This document shows, piece by piece, positions 18,239 to 26,780 of a DNA stretch of 50,249 bases (positions are counted from its first letter, which is position 1; each line of letters begins with the position of its first letter). The position numbers and the translations under genes were made by a program. The notes beneath the pieces were generated by a model, which saw nothing but the letters and a program-made list of their open reading frames with translations, had not been told where the DNA came from and did not search any database. Source of the stretch: Helicobacter mesocricetorum (lineage in GTDB: Bacteria > Campylobacterota > Campylobacteria > Campylobacterales > Helicobacteraceae). The DNA is taken from positions 1 to 50,249 of the forward strand of contig NZ_FZPJ01000020.1 of assembly GCF_900198605.1 (NCBI RefSeq), in the 5' to 3' direction.

Positions 18239-18328
18239 ATTTTATTTCTTATAGGGAATGGGATTGAAAACTTGTTTTAAGTAATTTTTTTATAGAATAA
18301 AAATTCATTTCAAATTAAGGCAGTTTTA

Positions 18329-18463
18329 ATGAAAAGAACCTATCAACCACACAATACCCCAAGAAAAAGAACTCACGGCTTTCGAGTAAGAATGCAAACA
18401 AAAAATGGAAGAAGAATTATCAATGCTAGACGCGCTAAAGGAAGAAAAAAATTAGCTATCTAA
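18329..18463 (+). CDS. rpmH: 50S ribosomal protein L34
   Basis: A 44-residue, highly basic protein beginning [18 protein letters not shown] and ending [11 protein letters not shown], the L34 pattern. AAGG lies upstream. It heads the conserved rpmH-rnpA-yidD-yidC-jag-mnmE cluster. Confidence 0.97.
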   Translation: MKRTYQPHNTPRKRTHGFRVRMQTKNGRRIINARRAKGRKKLAI

Positions 18464-18475
18464 ATTGGAATTATT

Positions 18476-18808
18476 TTGATTACTTTAAAGATAAGAACAG
18501 AGTTTGAAAATGTTTATAAAAGCCAAAAAAGATGGCATAACCCCTATTTTATCCTCTTTTTCAAAGAGAATATCCACCCCCAAAAAAGAATAGGATTTTG
18601 CGTGTCTAAAAAGGTAGGAAATGCAGTTTGTAGAAACTCTATAAAAAGACGATTTCGCAATATCTATAAAGAATCCATACCAAAGCTAAAAAATGGCGAT
18701 ATGATTTTATTGGCTAAAAATGGCGCAGATAAAATTTCCTATCAAACTTTAAAAAACAATTATAACTATGCACTTTCAAGACTTCATTTAATGGAAAAAT
18801 CAGGATAA
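18476..18808 (+). CDS. rnpA: Ribonuclease P protein component
   Basis: Protein subunit of RNase P, which matures tRNA 5' ends. 110 residues, TTG start with GGAA 7 bases upstream and 12 bases after rpmH. The RNA-binding signature RNSIKRRFRNIYKE is intact, preceded by RIGFCVSKKVGNAV. Confidence 0.95.
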   Translation: MITLKIRTEFENVYKSQKRWHNPYFILFFKENIHPQKRIGFCVSKKVGNAVCRNSIKRRFRNIYKESIPKLKNGDMILLAKNGADKISYQTLKNNYNYALSRLHLMEKSG

Positions 18809-18812
18809 ATTT

Positions 18813-19181
18813 ATGTTTAAAAAAATAGGTAAAGTCAGTATTGCAATGATTAATTTTTATCAATGTTACATTTCTGCTTTATTGGGCGCAAAATGTCGCT
18901 ATTATCCTAGTTGTTCAGAATACTCTAAACAAATCTTCCAATTTCATAATCCTTTTGTGGCTTTTTATAAAACATTCTTACGCATTTTAAGTTGCAATCA
19001 ATTTTTTCAAGGGGGGATTAATTACCCAAAAGCAACCCTTTTTATACAACCTGTTTTTACCTCACCAAGATATTTTGACTTTTGGCTTATCCCTACACAG
19101 CCTATACTCTTTAGCCTAAGAAGCTTCACAAAACAACAAGTTTATATCATCAAAAATCTATCAAAGGACTCTCGTGTTTAA
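18813..19181 (+). CDS. yidD: Membrane protein insertion efficiency factor YidD
   Basis: A 122-residue protein assisting YidC-mediated insertion. The core FYQCYISALLGAKCRYYPSC (in part), CSEYSKQIF and RILSCNQFFQGG match the family's Cys-containing signature. The Campylobacterota tail is longer than in E. coli. It overlaps yidC by 8 bases. Confidence 0.93.
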   Translation: MFKKIGKVSIAMINFYQCYISALLGAKCRYYPSCSEYSKQIFQFHNPFVAFYKTFLRILSCNQFFQGGINYPKATLFIQPVFTSPRYFDFWLIPTQPILFSLRSFTKQQVYIIKNLSKDSRV

Positions 19182-20793
19182 CAAAATTGACAATCTAAGC
19201 TCTCAAGCAAGAATCCTCATTGCTATTATTTTAGCACTCTTGTTTTTTGTCCCTTATAGTTATTTTTATAAACCTACTCAAACCATACAAACCCAAGCCA
19301 TAAAAGAAGAGAGCAAAACAACGCAATCTGCTATCCCACAAACCATTGAAGAACAAAGCAAACCAATACAACAAAATCTCTCCACAAACAATAATACAGC
19401 AAAAGAAATTATAGCAACCATCCAATCTAAAAATTTTGAATACCAAATTGATAGATTAGGGAGAATCACTCAAGCTTTTTTAAAAGAAGCAAGATACCAA
19501 AAAGACTCCCAAGAATTAGCACTCTTCTCCACAGATCTTTCTCATCAAGATAATCCAAAACCTTTAGAAATAAGATTCTCCGACCCTTTAATCAATCAAC
19601 AAGCTTTCAATACCCCTTACTTTACCAACACTGCCACTATCCAAATAGAAGATAACCCACAAACTCTCACACTCACACAAAAACTCCAAGAAATCACCAT
19701 TGAAAAACATATTACCTTTTATCCCAATGGGTATTATGAAATAACTATTAATATCCCGCAAAACTATGCTTACTTTATATCTCCGGGGATGCGCCCAAAT
19801 GTAGAAAGTGATGCTTATATCTTCAAAGGTGTCATTATCAAAGAATCCGATAACACCATAACCACCATAGAAGACGGGGACGCTAAAGAACAAATTAATT
19901 TCAAAAACTCTACTATCTTAGCTGCTGTTGATAGATACTACACAACCCTGCTCTTTAAGCAAAATGGAAATATGGATTCTATTATTTTAAACAATACCAA
20001 TAAAGATCCAATGCCCTTTATTAGTGCCAATGGGAACATCACCCTATCAGGCTATATTGGACCCAAAGATTATAGGATGTTAGAAAATATCAATCCAACT
20101 TTAACAGATGTTATAGAATATGGGATTATTACCTTTTTTGCAAAGCCCCTTTTTCTACTTTTAGATACCCTCTATAAACTAACAGGCAATTGGGGTTGGG
20201 CTATTATTTTACTCACACTTATTGTTAGAATCGTGCTTTATCCACTTACTTATAAGGGTATGGTTTCTATGCAAAAGCTCAAAGATTTAGCCCCTAAACT
20301 AAAAGAAATACAAGCAAAGTATAAAGGAGAACCCCAAAAACTACAAGCCCATATGATGGAACTCTATAAAAAACACGGAGCGAACCCTATGGGAGGATGT
20401 TTGCCCCTACTTTTGCAACTCCCTGTATTCTTTGCAATCTATCGCGTCTTGTATAATGCTATTGAGCTAAAAGGTGCGCAATGGCTTTTGTGGATTAAGG
20501 ATCTATCGGTTATGGACCCTTATTTTGTATTACCTATTTTAATGGGGCTTACAATGTTTTTACAACAGCATTTAACGCCCACTACTTTCACAGACCCTAT
20601 GCAAGAAAAAATCTTTAAATTCCTACCACTAATTTTCACGATATTTTTTGTTACTTTTCCTTCAGGATTAGTGCTTTATTGGTTTGTTAATAATGTTTTT
20701 TCAATCCTCCAACAACTTGCTATTAACAAATCTTTAGCTTATAAAAAATCCAAAGAAATTGCAGAACACAAACACTCAAAAGATTCCCGATGA
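19174..20793 (+). CDS. yidC: Membrane protein insertase YidC
   Basis: Inner-membrane insertase and Sec partner, 539 residues. There is an N-terminal anchor, a large periplasmic beta domain (about 85-325) and five C-terminal core helices with NWGWAIILLTLIVR, the conserved cytoplasmic YKGMVSMQKLKDLAPKLKEI segment (in part) and GGCLPLLLQLPVFFAIYR. Overlaps yidD by 8 and jag by 4 bases. Confidence 0.96.
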   Translation: MFNKIDNLSSQARILIAIILALLFFVPYSYFYKPTQTIQTQAIKEESKTTQSAIPQTIEEQSKPIQQNLSTNNNTAKEIIATIQSKNFEYQIDRLGRITQAFLKEARYQKDSQELALFSTDLSHQDNPKPLEIRFSDPLINQQAFNTPYFTNTATIQIEDNPQTLTLTQKLQEITIEKHITFYPNGYYEITINIPQNYAYFISPGMRPNVESDAYIFKGVIIKESDNTITTIEDGDAKEQINFKNSTILAAVDRYYTTLLFKQNGNMDSIILNNTNKDPMPFISANGNITLSGYIGPKDYRMLENINPTLTDVIEYGIITFFAKPLFLLLDTLYKLTGNWGWAIILLTLIVRIVLYPLTYKGMVSMQKLKDLAPKLKEIQAKYKGEPQKLQAHMMELYKKHGANPMGGCLPLLLQLPVFFAIYRVLYNAIELKGAQWLLWIKDLSVMDPYFVLPILMGLTMFLQQHLTPTTFTDPMQEKIFKFLPLIFTIFFVTFPSGLVLYWFVNNVFSILQQLAINKSLAYKKSKEIAEHKHSKDSR

Positions 20794-21491
20794 AGAAAAT
20801 AGAAGCTGATAATTTAGAAAATGCACTCATAAAAGCCTCTAATGAATTTAACTGCTCGGTTGTAGATTTAGAATATGAAATTATCCAAAACCCCTCAAAA
20901 GGATTTTTAGGATTTGGTAAAAAGTCTTCTATTATTTGTGTAGAGCCTAAAATAAAATCCCAAGAAGAATCCAACAAAGAAAATACAAAAGATTTAGCAC
21001 ATCAAGTCCCCCCACAACAAGAAAACAATCTAGCAATAATTGCAAAAGCTATCCAAAAAGAATTAGAAGAATTACTAAGCTTACTGCCTTATAAGATTAA
21101 TACAATCTTCGTAGAACCCTATGATGAAAACACCTTATATATTAAACTTGATGGCGAAGATTCTGCCTTGCTTATTGGCAAAGAGGGCTATCGCTATAAG
21201 GCGATTTCTTATTTGCTCTTTAATTGGATAAATCACAAATATGGGCTAATGATACGACTTGAAATTGCAGAATTTTTGAAAAATCAAGAAGAAATGATTG
21301 CCAATTATTTATTACCTATTATTGATACGATTAAAACAACAGGTAAAGCCCAAACCAAACCTTTAGATGGGGTTTTAGCACACATTGCCATTACACAGCT
21401 AAGGGAGCAGTTTCCTAATAAATACATTGCCTTTCGCTTAACCAATGATGGGCAAAAATACATTATCATCAATGAATTTCACTATCAATGA
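20790..21491 (+). CDS. jag: Jag/KhpB-type RNA-binding protein
   Basis: A 233-residue RNA-binding protein. An N-terminal Jag domain (KKIEADNLENALIKAS ... GFLGFGKKSS) is followed by a KH domain with GKEG as the GxxG loop (about 128-150) and a short R3H-like end. Overlaps yidC (ATGA) and the first 20 bases of mnmE. Confidence 0.88.
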   Translation: MKKIEADNLENALIKASNEFNCSVVDLEYEIIQNPSKGFLGFGKKSSIICVEPKIKSQEESNKENTKDLAHQVPPQQENNLAIIAKAIQKELEELLSLLPYKINTIFVEPYDENTLYIKLDGEDSALLIGKEGYRYKAISYLLFNWINHKYGLMIRLEIAEFLKNQEEMIANYLLPIIDTIKTTGKAQTKPLDGVLAHIAITQLREQFPNKYIAFRLTNDGQKYIIINEFHYQ

Positions 21492-22851
21492 CACTATCGT
21501 AGCCCCTGCAACCACTTATGGCACCTCCTCTGTCAATATCATTCGCCTAAGTGGAGAAAATAGTCTAAAAATAGCCTCTCAATTAGCAAGAAAAGACCTA
21601 AGCAACCTGCCTCCTCGCTTTGCAAAACTCACCAAAATCTATTTCCAAGATAAACTAGGGCAGGACACACTTTTAGATGAATGCCTTATCCTCTACTTCA
21701 AAGCCCCCCATAGCTATACCACAGAAGATGTAGTAGAGTTTCAATGCCACGGGGGGACCTTTATCGCAAAAAACATTATGGAAGAATGCCTTAAATATGG
21801 AGCCACTCTGGCTAAACCCGGAGAATTTACCAAAAGAGCCTTTTTAGGAGGCAGGATTGATTTAAGCCAAGCCCAAGCTATCGCTAAACTTATCCAATCT
21901 AACAATGCACAAGCACATAAAATGCTAATGCGGCATTTAAAGGGCGAAATGCAAGAGTTTTGCGAAGACTTAAGGGAATCTCTGCTAAAAATACTAGCCC
22001 ATAGCGAAGTGTTTATCGACTATGCAGAGGAGGACCTTCCCACAGATTTACTCCAAAGCCTCCAAGAACAGCTTGATTCTATCTTGCAAAACCTCTCAAA
22101 CCTACTAGAGCAATCCAAACAAAAACGCAATCTCTTTGAGGGATATAGAATCTGCATTATCGGCAAACCCAATGTTGGCAAAAGCTCCCTTTTAAACGCT
22201 CTTTTGGGGGATAATCGTGCCATTGTTAGCGATATTGCAGGCACAACGCGCGATAGTATCGAAGAGAATTTTATGCTAGAGGGACATTTATTGCGGCTAA
22301 TTGATACCGCAGGGATTAGAAAAAATGCAGAGACTATCGAAAGTGAAGGTATCCAAAGAAGCTTACAAAAAGCAGAAAATAGCGATTTACTCCTTGCTCT
22401 TTTTGATAATAGTAGAATCTTTGATGAGGAGGATTTGGAGATTCTTAATCTTTTGCAAAACTACAAAGATTCCAAAAAAATCGTTGCAATTATCAATAAA
22501 AATGATTTAAAAAGCTGTTTTAATCAAGAATATCTAGCTTCCTTTAACCCCTTATTGCTTTCTTTAAAAGACAAAGATTCCCTACACTCTCTCAAAGAGC
22601 ATTTAAAAACTATCTTAAGCTCCACAGACAATAACGACACATTGCTCCTAACCTCCCAATACCAATTTGCTACGATACAAACTTGCATCAATGCACTTCA
22701 AAACTCTAAAGAACCTTTGCAAAATGGCGAATTAGAACTCTTTAGCTTCCACATCAATGAAGCACTACAAGCCATTGCCTCCATTACTAAGCCCTATGAA
22801 TACTCCCAAATGCTAGATAAAATGTTTAGTGATTTTTGCTTAGGAAAATAA
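21472..22851 (+). CDS. mnmE: tRNA modification GTPase MnmE
   Basis: With MnmG it makes the cmnm5U34 wobble modification. I chose the ATG giving MNFTINDTIVAPATT (459 residues), which matches the family start; an upstream ATG would add nine unsupported residues. The N-terminal formyl-THF-binding domain is followed by G1 GKPNVGKSS, G2/G3 AGTTRDS and DTAG, G4 NKND and the C-terminal FCLGK with the conserved Cys. It ends tail-to-tail with the C39 gene, with no bases between. Confidence 0.95.
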   Translation: MNFTINDTIVAPATTYGTSSVNIIRLSGENSLKIASQLARKDLSNLPPRFAKLTKIYFQDKLGQDTLLDECLILYFKAPHSYTTEDVVEFQCHGGTFIAKNIMEECLKYGATLAKPGEFTKRAFLGGRIDLSQAQAIAKLIQSNNAQAHKMLMRHLKGEMQEFCEDLRESLLKILAHSEVFIDYAEEDLPTDLLQSLQEQLDSILQNLSNLLEQSKQKRNLFEGYRICIIGKPNVGKSSLLNALLGDNRAIVSDIAGTTRDSIEENFMLEGHLLRLIDTAGIRKNAETIESEGIQRSLQKAENSDLLLALFDNSRIFDEEDLEILNLLQNYKDSKKIVAIINKNDLKSCFNQEYLASFNPLLLSLKDKDSLHSLKEHLKTILSSTDNNDTLLLTSQYQFATIQTCINALQNSKEPLQNGELELFSFHINEALQAIASITKPYEYSQMLDKMFSDFCLGK

Positions 22852-23523
22852 TTAAAATCCCCTAAAAATCATTTGCTTTTTGGCTTGAAGTGTTTGCCTT
22901 TTCAAAGCATTGCTAAAAAAGTCTTGCTTAGATTCTTGAGGTATTAGGGGCAGTATCGCAAGGAATTTTCCTCTAAAAAGCTCCCCATTTTCAAATTCTC
23001 CCCTTGTATCATACATCGCTAAAAACTGCTCTTTACTCAAAGTCCTATTCCCAAGTGAGGGGTCGGCTAACCATACAATCCTTTCATTAATGCCCCTAAT
23101 GACCGAGAAATGATCGCTTTTTCTATGCTTAAGATAAACCACCACAGGAATCTTAAGCCTAGAGAGTTGCTCAAAACTCGCAGCAAAACCCTGTGCCTTA
23201 AACCCAAATCCTGCCAACGCCTTTGCCATATCCTCAAAACTTGATTTATTATCGCCTTTATCCATTGCCTTAAGTATCTCTTCTTCACTTATCTCTTTAT
23301 CATAATAAAAAGTAAGTATGGTCGCTAAGGAAGCAGCCCCACAAGAATAATCCAAATCTTGTTTGATGATTTTTTCATCCCTTAATTCCTTATAGCTTTT
23401 TACACCTACAAAGAGAGTATTGGAGGGATTTATAAGAAAATGATAATCTCTAGCATAGGCTAAAGAGATACAAAAAAGAAACAATAAAATCCTTAATTTA
23501 GAGGATATTATCTGCCAAATCAT
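22852..23523 (-). CDS. Stand-alone secreted C39 cysteine peptidase (FapD-like)
   Basis: A 223-residue papain-like peptidase with its own signal peptide (LRILLFLFCISLAYA) and no ABC transporter domains. The triad is visible: Cys in DLDYSCGAASLA, His in KSDHFSVIRG, Asp in VWLADPSLG. C39 enzymes normally cut after double-glycine leaders and are fused to ABC exporters; stand-alone periplasmic forms such as FapD of the Pseudomonas functional-amyloid system act with an outer-membrane pore. Here it is the last gene after an outer-membrane barrel and two precursors with double-glycine-type leaders, so those precursors are its likely substrates (inference). Confidence 0.85.
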   Translation of the reverse strand: MIWQIISSKLRILLFLFCISLAYARDYHFLINPSNTLFVGVKSYKELRDEKIIKQDLDYSCGAASLATILTFYYDKEISEEEILKAMDKGDNKSSFEDMAKALAGFGFKAQGFAASFEQLSRLKIPVVVYLKHRKSDHFSVIRGINERIVWLADPSLGNRTLSKEQFLAMYDTRGEFENGELFRGKFLAILPLIPQESKQDFFSNALKRQTLQAKKQMIFRGF

Positions 23524-23578
23524 TGTGCGATTCCTTTAAAGTTATTCTAAGGAGTAAGCCCTCTGTCCTAAAAGCCTC

Positions 23579-24442
23579 TTAAAAAGTATAATTCCAATGC
23601 AAAGTGGCACTACTATTACTATCTTTTTGCGTAGCAGCCTTGAAGCTAAGGTTTAGGATATTCCCTTCAGAAAAACCATATCCCAAGCCAAAAGTTGGCT
23701 GAAGGAAGCTACGATGAAGCCCCTCTTTCCTGCTATTAAATCTACTCGCCCTTTGGTGAAGCCATTCAAACCCTAAGCTTAAGGTAACCCACTCATTAAC
23801 CGCAAAGCCAACATTAGGATGAAGCAAAAGCACATTTCCGGGCTTATAATCTCCATCTTTGCTTTTGCGTTTATGACTATAACGATAGGTGGTGTTTAAA
23901 ACTAAAACAATAGGATCGATACTCTTATACACAATACCTCCTACTTGCAAAGAGTGCAAATACGAGGATTTATTAAGGTTTTTCTCATAAAGTGCAGTTT
24001 CTACATAACCCAAAACACCTATGCTAGAATCATCTTTCAAAAACTCATAATTCACACCCAGCCAACCATCTATCGGCTTATGCTCAAAGATATTCGTAGA
24101 AACACTAGGATCTTTTTGTTGCCTATAGCTCCCTAGATAGCTACCGCGAATATAAATATCAGTTTTATTACTTATCCCATAATGAATCCCTAAAGTCCCA
24201 ATAAGATTATCCCTCTCTTGCTCACTCTCCCCAAAGCTAGAGGGAATAGCGACAAAACCGGTATTGCTAATAGGCACGATAATGGGATCGCCTGTGGAGA
24301 GATTCTGACTTTTGGAGTTGGTATAGCTAAGAGAACTTTCAAGCTTAAACTTCCCCTTCCCACTCACTAAATCCTCTACCAACAAAGGCATATCTGCCGA
24401 TAAAGATGTATAAAAAACAACAAAGAATAATAAGACGCGCAT
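23579..24442 (-). CDS. Small outer-membrane beta-barrel (transporter/FapF-barrel-like)
   Basis: A 287-residue protein with a signal peptide (LLFFVVFYTSLSA). It has alternating strands through its whole length, such as GKFKLESSLSYTNSKSQNL and IGTLGIHYGISNKTDIYIRG (in parts), and ends in ATLHWNYTF with the C-terminal Phe used by BAM. The pattern resembles the phenol-MetA/FapF barrel group; the long coiled N-domain of FapF is missing. It lies 55 bases before the C39 gene on the same strand, and a related, broken pair occurs at 43.7-45.2 kb. Release of processed peptides or immunity are possible roles. Confidence 0.75.
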   Translation of the reverse strand: MRVLLFFVVFYTSLSADMPLLVEDLVSGKGKFKLESSLSYTNSKSQNLSTGDPIIVPISNTGFVAIPSSFGESEQERDNLIGTLGIHYGISNKTDIYIRGSYLGSYRQQKDPSVSTNIFEHKPIDGWLGVNYEFLKDDSSIGVLGYVETALYEKNLNKSSYLHSLQVGGIVYKSIDPIVLVLNTTYRYSHKRKSKDGDYKPGNVLLLHPNVGFAVNEWVTLSLGFEWLHQRASRFNSRKEGLHRSFLQPTFGLGYGFSEGNILNLSFKAATQKDSNSSATLHWNYTF

Positions 24443-24502
24443 AAAACCTCCTTTGAAAAACTCTTATGAATTTAAAAATTAGCAACCAATAAATTCGCTA
24501 AA

Positions 24503-24883
24503 TTACTCTACAAACATAGGGCAAAAGAAACAAAATATAGCAAAAAAATAAATATCTACCCAACTATAAAATCTATAAAAATAACTTCTACTTCCTTGCA
24601 CGATAAAAAACTTAGTATGGGCTTTATAGTGATAGCATAGAAAGATAAGGACTCTCTCTAACATAATAACAAGCATTCCAAGAAATTGCCACCATTTGGT
24701 ATCAAAGAAAATAAGAGAGATGATTAGAAAAAGAGTTTCGATAAAAATGTGAAAATAAAAAAATACTTTAAAAGCATCAGATTCTTTTCTTGATTCTAAA
24801 AGCGTTTTAAATCTCGACCACATAGAATAACTTTTATTAATAGAAATAAGATGGTAGAGAGAATATCTTAGACAATAATTCAT
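24503..24883 (-). CDS. Small multi-span membrane protein, immunity-type candidate
   Basis: An unrecognised protein of about 126 residues (MNYCLRYSLYHL...). This start has AAGGA eight bases upstream but overlaps the previous gene by 47 bases; an ATG at 24901 adds six residues and one at 24823 (MWSRFKTLL...) would avoid overlap. Two or three aromatic hydrophobic stretches (VFFYFHIFIETLFLIISLIF, LGMLVIMLERVLIFLCY, VDIYFFAIFCFFCPMF). Position in the array suggests an immunity or accessory role (inference). Confidence 0.55.
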   Translation of the reverse strand: MNYCLRYSLYHLISINKSYSMWSRFKTLLESRKESDAFKVFFYFHIFIETLFLIISLIFFDTKWWQFLGMLVIMLERVLIFLCYHYKAHTKFFIVQGSRSYFYRFYSWVDIYFFAIFCFFCPMFVE

Positions 24884-25133
24884 TAAGGGTATCCTTACCA
24901 TTCATCCTAAAAATCCTAATGGCAAAGAATTTATGACATCTCTGCTCAATATAACAAAGCATAAGGATACTAAAAATAAGGAAAGTAGGAATCATAAATA
25001 TTATATATATACTAGAAGTCTCATAATAAAAAACATAACCAATAAACCCTAGAACTACAAGCCCAAAGTTAAAAAGTGTGATACCCCATACCACACTTCT
25101 TGTAGAGAGAATGATTCGTTTTTTGACTAGCAT
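24837..25133 (-). CDS. Small membrane protein coupled to precursor 1, immunity-type candidate
   Basis: A 98-residue protein starting 2 bases after the stop of the 153-residue precursor. Two membrane segments (VVWGITLFNFGLVVLGFIGY and IYIIFMIPTFLIFSILMLCY) and a basic C-terminus. The precursor-then-small-membrane-protein order is the usual layout of bacteriocin and immunity genes. No family recognised. Confidence 0.6.
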   Translation of the reverse strand: MLVKKRIILSTRSVVWGITLFNFGLVVLGFIGYVFYYETSSIYIIFMIPTFLIFSILMLCYIEQRCHKFFAIRIFRMNGKDTLNELLSKIFSLPSYFY

Positions 25134-25135
25134 TT

Positions 25136-25597
25136 TTATCTTCTAAAATATCGAGATTTAAAAGAATCCCAACGAGGTTGCACATATTTAGTCATTACCC
25201 TACCATGAACTACTCTTGCACCCATTGTTGCGGGAGCCAATGTCATCTTTAGAGGAATCTGCTTTATCCCCCACGCCTTCGGCGAATAATAACCCCTAGT
25301 AGCTCCTAACGCAACAGCTATTCCAAAACTTCTCCAGCTCCAGCCTTGATTTCTACCAATTTGATAAGCAACATTATGAACACCCCCATAAAATGCACCA
25401 AAACCCATTCTAACTGCCATATATGGCAACCACGCCCCCTCTGTCGTTATCATCTCCTCATTAGAGAGTGCAATTAACTCTAAAGGTTTAGAATCTTTTA
25501 TAAAAAGCGATTCTATTTCCTCTTGCGTGAAACTATCTTGAGCAAAGGTAAAGATAGAAAAAAGATTAAACAATACAATACTGCTAAATATTTTCAT
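25136..25597 (-). CDS. Bacteriocin-like secreted precursor 1 (Sec signal plus GG-type leader)
   Basis: A 153-residue protein with three parts. Residues 1-19 are a Sec signal peptide (FSIFTFA before QDS). Residues 20-55 end in LIALSNEEMITTEGA, which fits the double-glycine leader rule: Leu -12, Ser -11, Glu -8, Met -7, Gly -2, Ala -1, with Thr instead of Ile/Val at -4. The predicted mature part (56-153) is basic and rich in Gly and aromatics, with GFGAFYGG, GRNQGWSWRSFG and a Lys/Arg-rich end. Its first 55 residues are nearly identical to precursor 2. AAGGAG precedes the ATG. A two-step cleavage by signal peptidase and C39 is inference. Confidence 0.7.
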   Translation of the reverse strand: MKIFSSIVLFNLFSIFTFAQDSFTQEEIESLFIKDSKPLELIALSNEEMITTEGAWLPYMAVRMGFGAFYGGVHNVAYQIGRNQGWSWRSFGIAVALGATRGYYSPKAWGIKQIPLKMTLAPATMGARVVHGRVMTKYVQPRWDSFKSRYFRR

Positions 25598-25703
25598 TAA
25601 TGAACTCCTTAAAATGTAATTTTAATAAAGCTATCTTATTTTTACTATATTAAAATAATAAAGGGAATTAAAAATGGAGTAATGGAGTATAAAAAAGTAA
25701 CAT
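25423..25703 (-). repeat. Leader/promoter duplication, copy A
   Basis: About 280 bases covering the first 55 codons or so of precursor 1 and its upstream region, nearly identical to 26606-26898. Differences are a few substitutions and a small indel near 26840. Upstream sequence, ribosome site and leader are shared while the following mature regions diverge, the signature of cassette duplication. Confidence 0.85.
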
Positions 25704-25708
25704 ATACC

Positions 25709-26017
25709 TTAATCAAGCAACATCATCAATAACATTGTTAATCCAAAAAAGCATAAATTCATAATAATACAGGCTAATGCTTTAGGAGGGTAGTAGAAAT
25801 TATTTTTATAAAACCATTCTACAGAAAAATGACAGGATACTTTGTTTTTATCAAGCCAATAGAGACAAGCAAACATTAAGGACAAAGTGGCAAGAGTTAT
25901 TATAAGACGCAATAAACTTAACTCGCCATAAAGGTAAAATAACAAATCAACAATCCCAATAATAACAAAGACACCTAGACAAAAATATAAAAGGATAGAT
26001 TCTTTAGTAATTTTCAT
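25709..26017 (-). CDS. Small membrane protein, immunity-type candidate
   Basis: A 102-residue protein with three hydrophobic segments (ILLYFCLGVFVIIGIVDLLFY in part, LRLIITLATLSLMFACLYWL, and the C-terminal ACIIMNLCFFGLTMLLMML). It lies 19 bases after the orphan core-peptide fragment and 111 bases before the promoter repeat of precursor 1. No family recognised; the cassette position suggests immunity to the peptide whose gene has decayed. Confidence 0.55.
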   Translation of the reverse strand: MKITKESILLYFCLGVFVIIGIVDLLFYLYGELSLLRLIITLATLSLMFACLYWLDKNKVSCHFSVEWFYKNNFYYPPKALACIIMNLCFFGLTMLLMMLLD

Positions 26018-26036
26018 AAGTCTATACCCCCATTAA

Positions 26037-26244
26037 CTACCATTCCATTCTTACAAATCGTCCAGCAGAGACATTACCAATTATTACTATTGGCGCTCCT
26101 AATTTATTTCGCATAGCAACCACTGACTTCCTAGCTATCCATACACCCTCTACACTTCTTATAGCCCCTACTGCCACAGCTCCTCCAAAACTCCACTGAT
26201 TCCAACCCTGCTTCCTACCAAATAATAAGATATGCCTTAATCAT
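26037..26244 (-). pseudogene. Orphan core-peptide fragment related to precursor 1
   Basis: An open stretch without a start codon or leader. It reads ...LLFGRKQGWNQWSFGGAV... AVGAIRS... ending FVRMEW. This lines up with GRNQGWSWRSFG, AVALGATRG and GRVMTKYVQPRW of precursor 1. The leader half of such a gene lies just upstream (26490-26780), separated by about 330 bases carrying a different C-terminus and a membrane ORF. It is best read as the cut-off 3' half of an older precursor gene. Confidence 0.6.
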
Positions 26245-26253
26245 AATTAAAAA

Positions 26254-26496
26254 TTAAGTTTTATTAATGGGTTTCTTAAAGAAAATTATTAAAACCAATG
26301 CGACACAAACCAATGCAACAAAGGCTAGATTAAGGATTTCATTATGAAATCTAACAGCCATTACTAGGATTGTTAAGAGAAAAAAACTAATAAATCGCTT
26401 GTAGCTAATCTTATCTAAATGGCATAAAACATAAAGCCACAGCAGAGAATAAACTGAACCCACAGCAAAAGTTAATCCCTCTATTGAAATTACCAT
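26254..26496 (-). CDS. 80-residue membrane protein coupled to precursor 2, immunity-type candidate
   Basis: Starts at the ATG inside the precursor 2 end (ATGGTAA, 7-base overlap), so translation is coupled. Two or three membrane segments (LTFAVGSVYSLLWLYVLCHL, FISFFLLTILVMAV, LAFVALVCVALVLIIFF) and a short KKPINKT tail. Size, topology and position match class II bacteriocin immunity proteins, though sequence similarity was not tested. Confidence 0.6.
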   Translation of the reverse strand: MVISIEGLTFAVGSVYSLLWLYVLCHLDKISYKRFISFFLLTILVMAVRFHNEILNLAFVALVCVALVLIIFFKKPINKT

Positions 26497-26780
26497 CTAG
26501 TGTATAACCAAGGTCTTCCATAATAAATATAATCTTGTGGTCTAGGGGCATTTAAATAGGTTAGATTAGTAAATGTTAGACTCATTCCAATCCTTAACGC
26601 CAATAATGGCAACCACGCTCCCTCTGTCGTTCTCATCTCCTCATTAGAGAGTGCTATTAGCTCTAAAGGTTTAGAATCTTTTATAAAAAGCGATTCTATT
26701 TCCTCTTGCGTAAAGCTATCTTGAGCAAAGGTAAAGATAGAAAAAAGACTAAAGAATACAATACTGCTAAATATTTTCAT
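26490..26780 (-). CDS. Bacteriocin-like secreted precursor 2 (Sec signal plus GG-type leader)
   Basis: A 96-residue protein. Its signal peptide and leader (ending ALSNEEMRTTEGA) differ from precursor 1 at only a few positions. The mature part begins WLPLLALRIGMS, like WLPYMAVRMGFG of precursor 1, then diverges to a 29-residue tail with NLTYLNAPRPQDYIYYG and a Trp-rich end. That gives a 41-residue peptide, the size of a class II bacteriocin. AAGGAG precedes the ATG. It may be a recombinant: the old 3' half lies orphaned at 26037-26244. Confidence 0.7.
   Translation of the reverse strand: MKIFSSIVFFSLFSIFTFAQDSFTQEEIESLFIKDSKPLELIALSNEEMRTTEGAWLPLLALRIGMSLTFTNLTYLNAPRPQDYIYYGRPWLYTRW

Noticed and set aside
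23579-24442. Reading the C39-barrel locus as a complete Fap amyloid operon
   Set aside because: No FapB/FapC-type imperfect-repeat amyloid protein and no FapE-like gene are visible, and the barrel lacks the FapF coiled N-domain. Only the C39-plus-barrel logic is shared.
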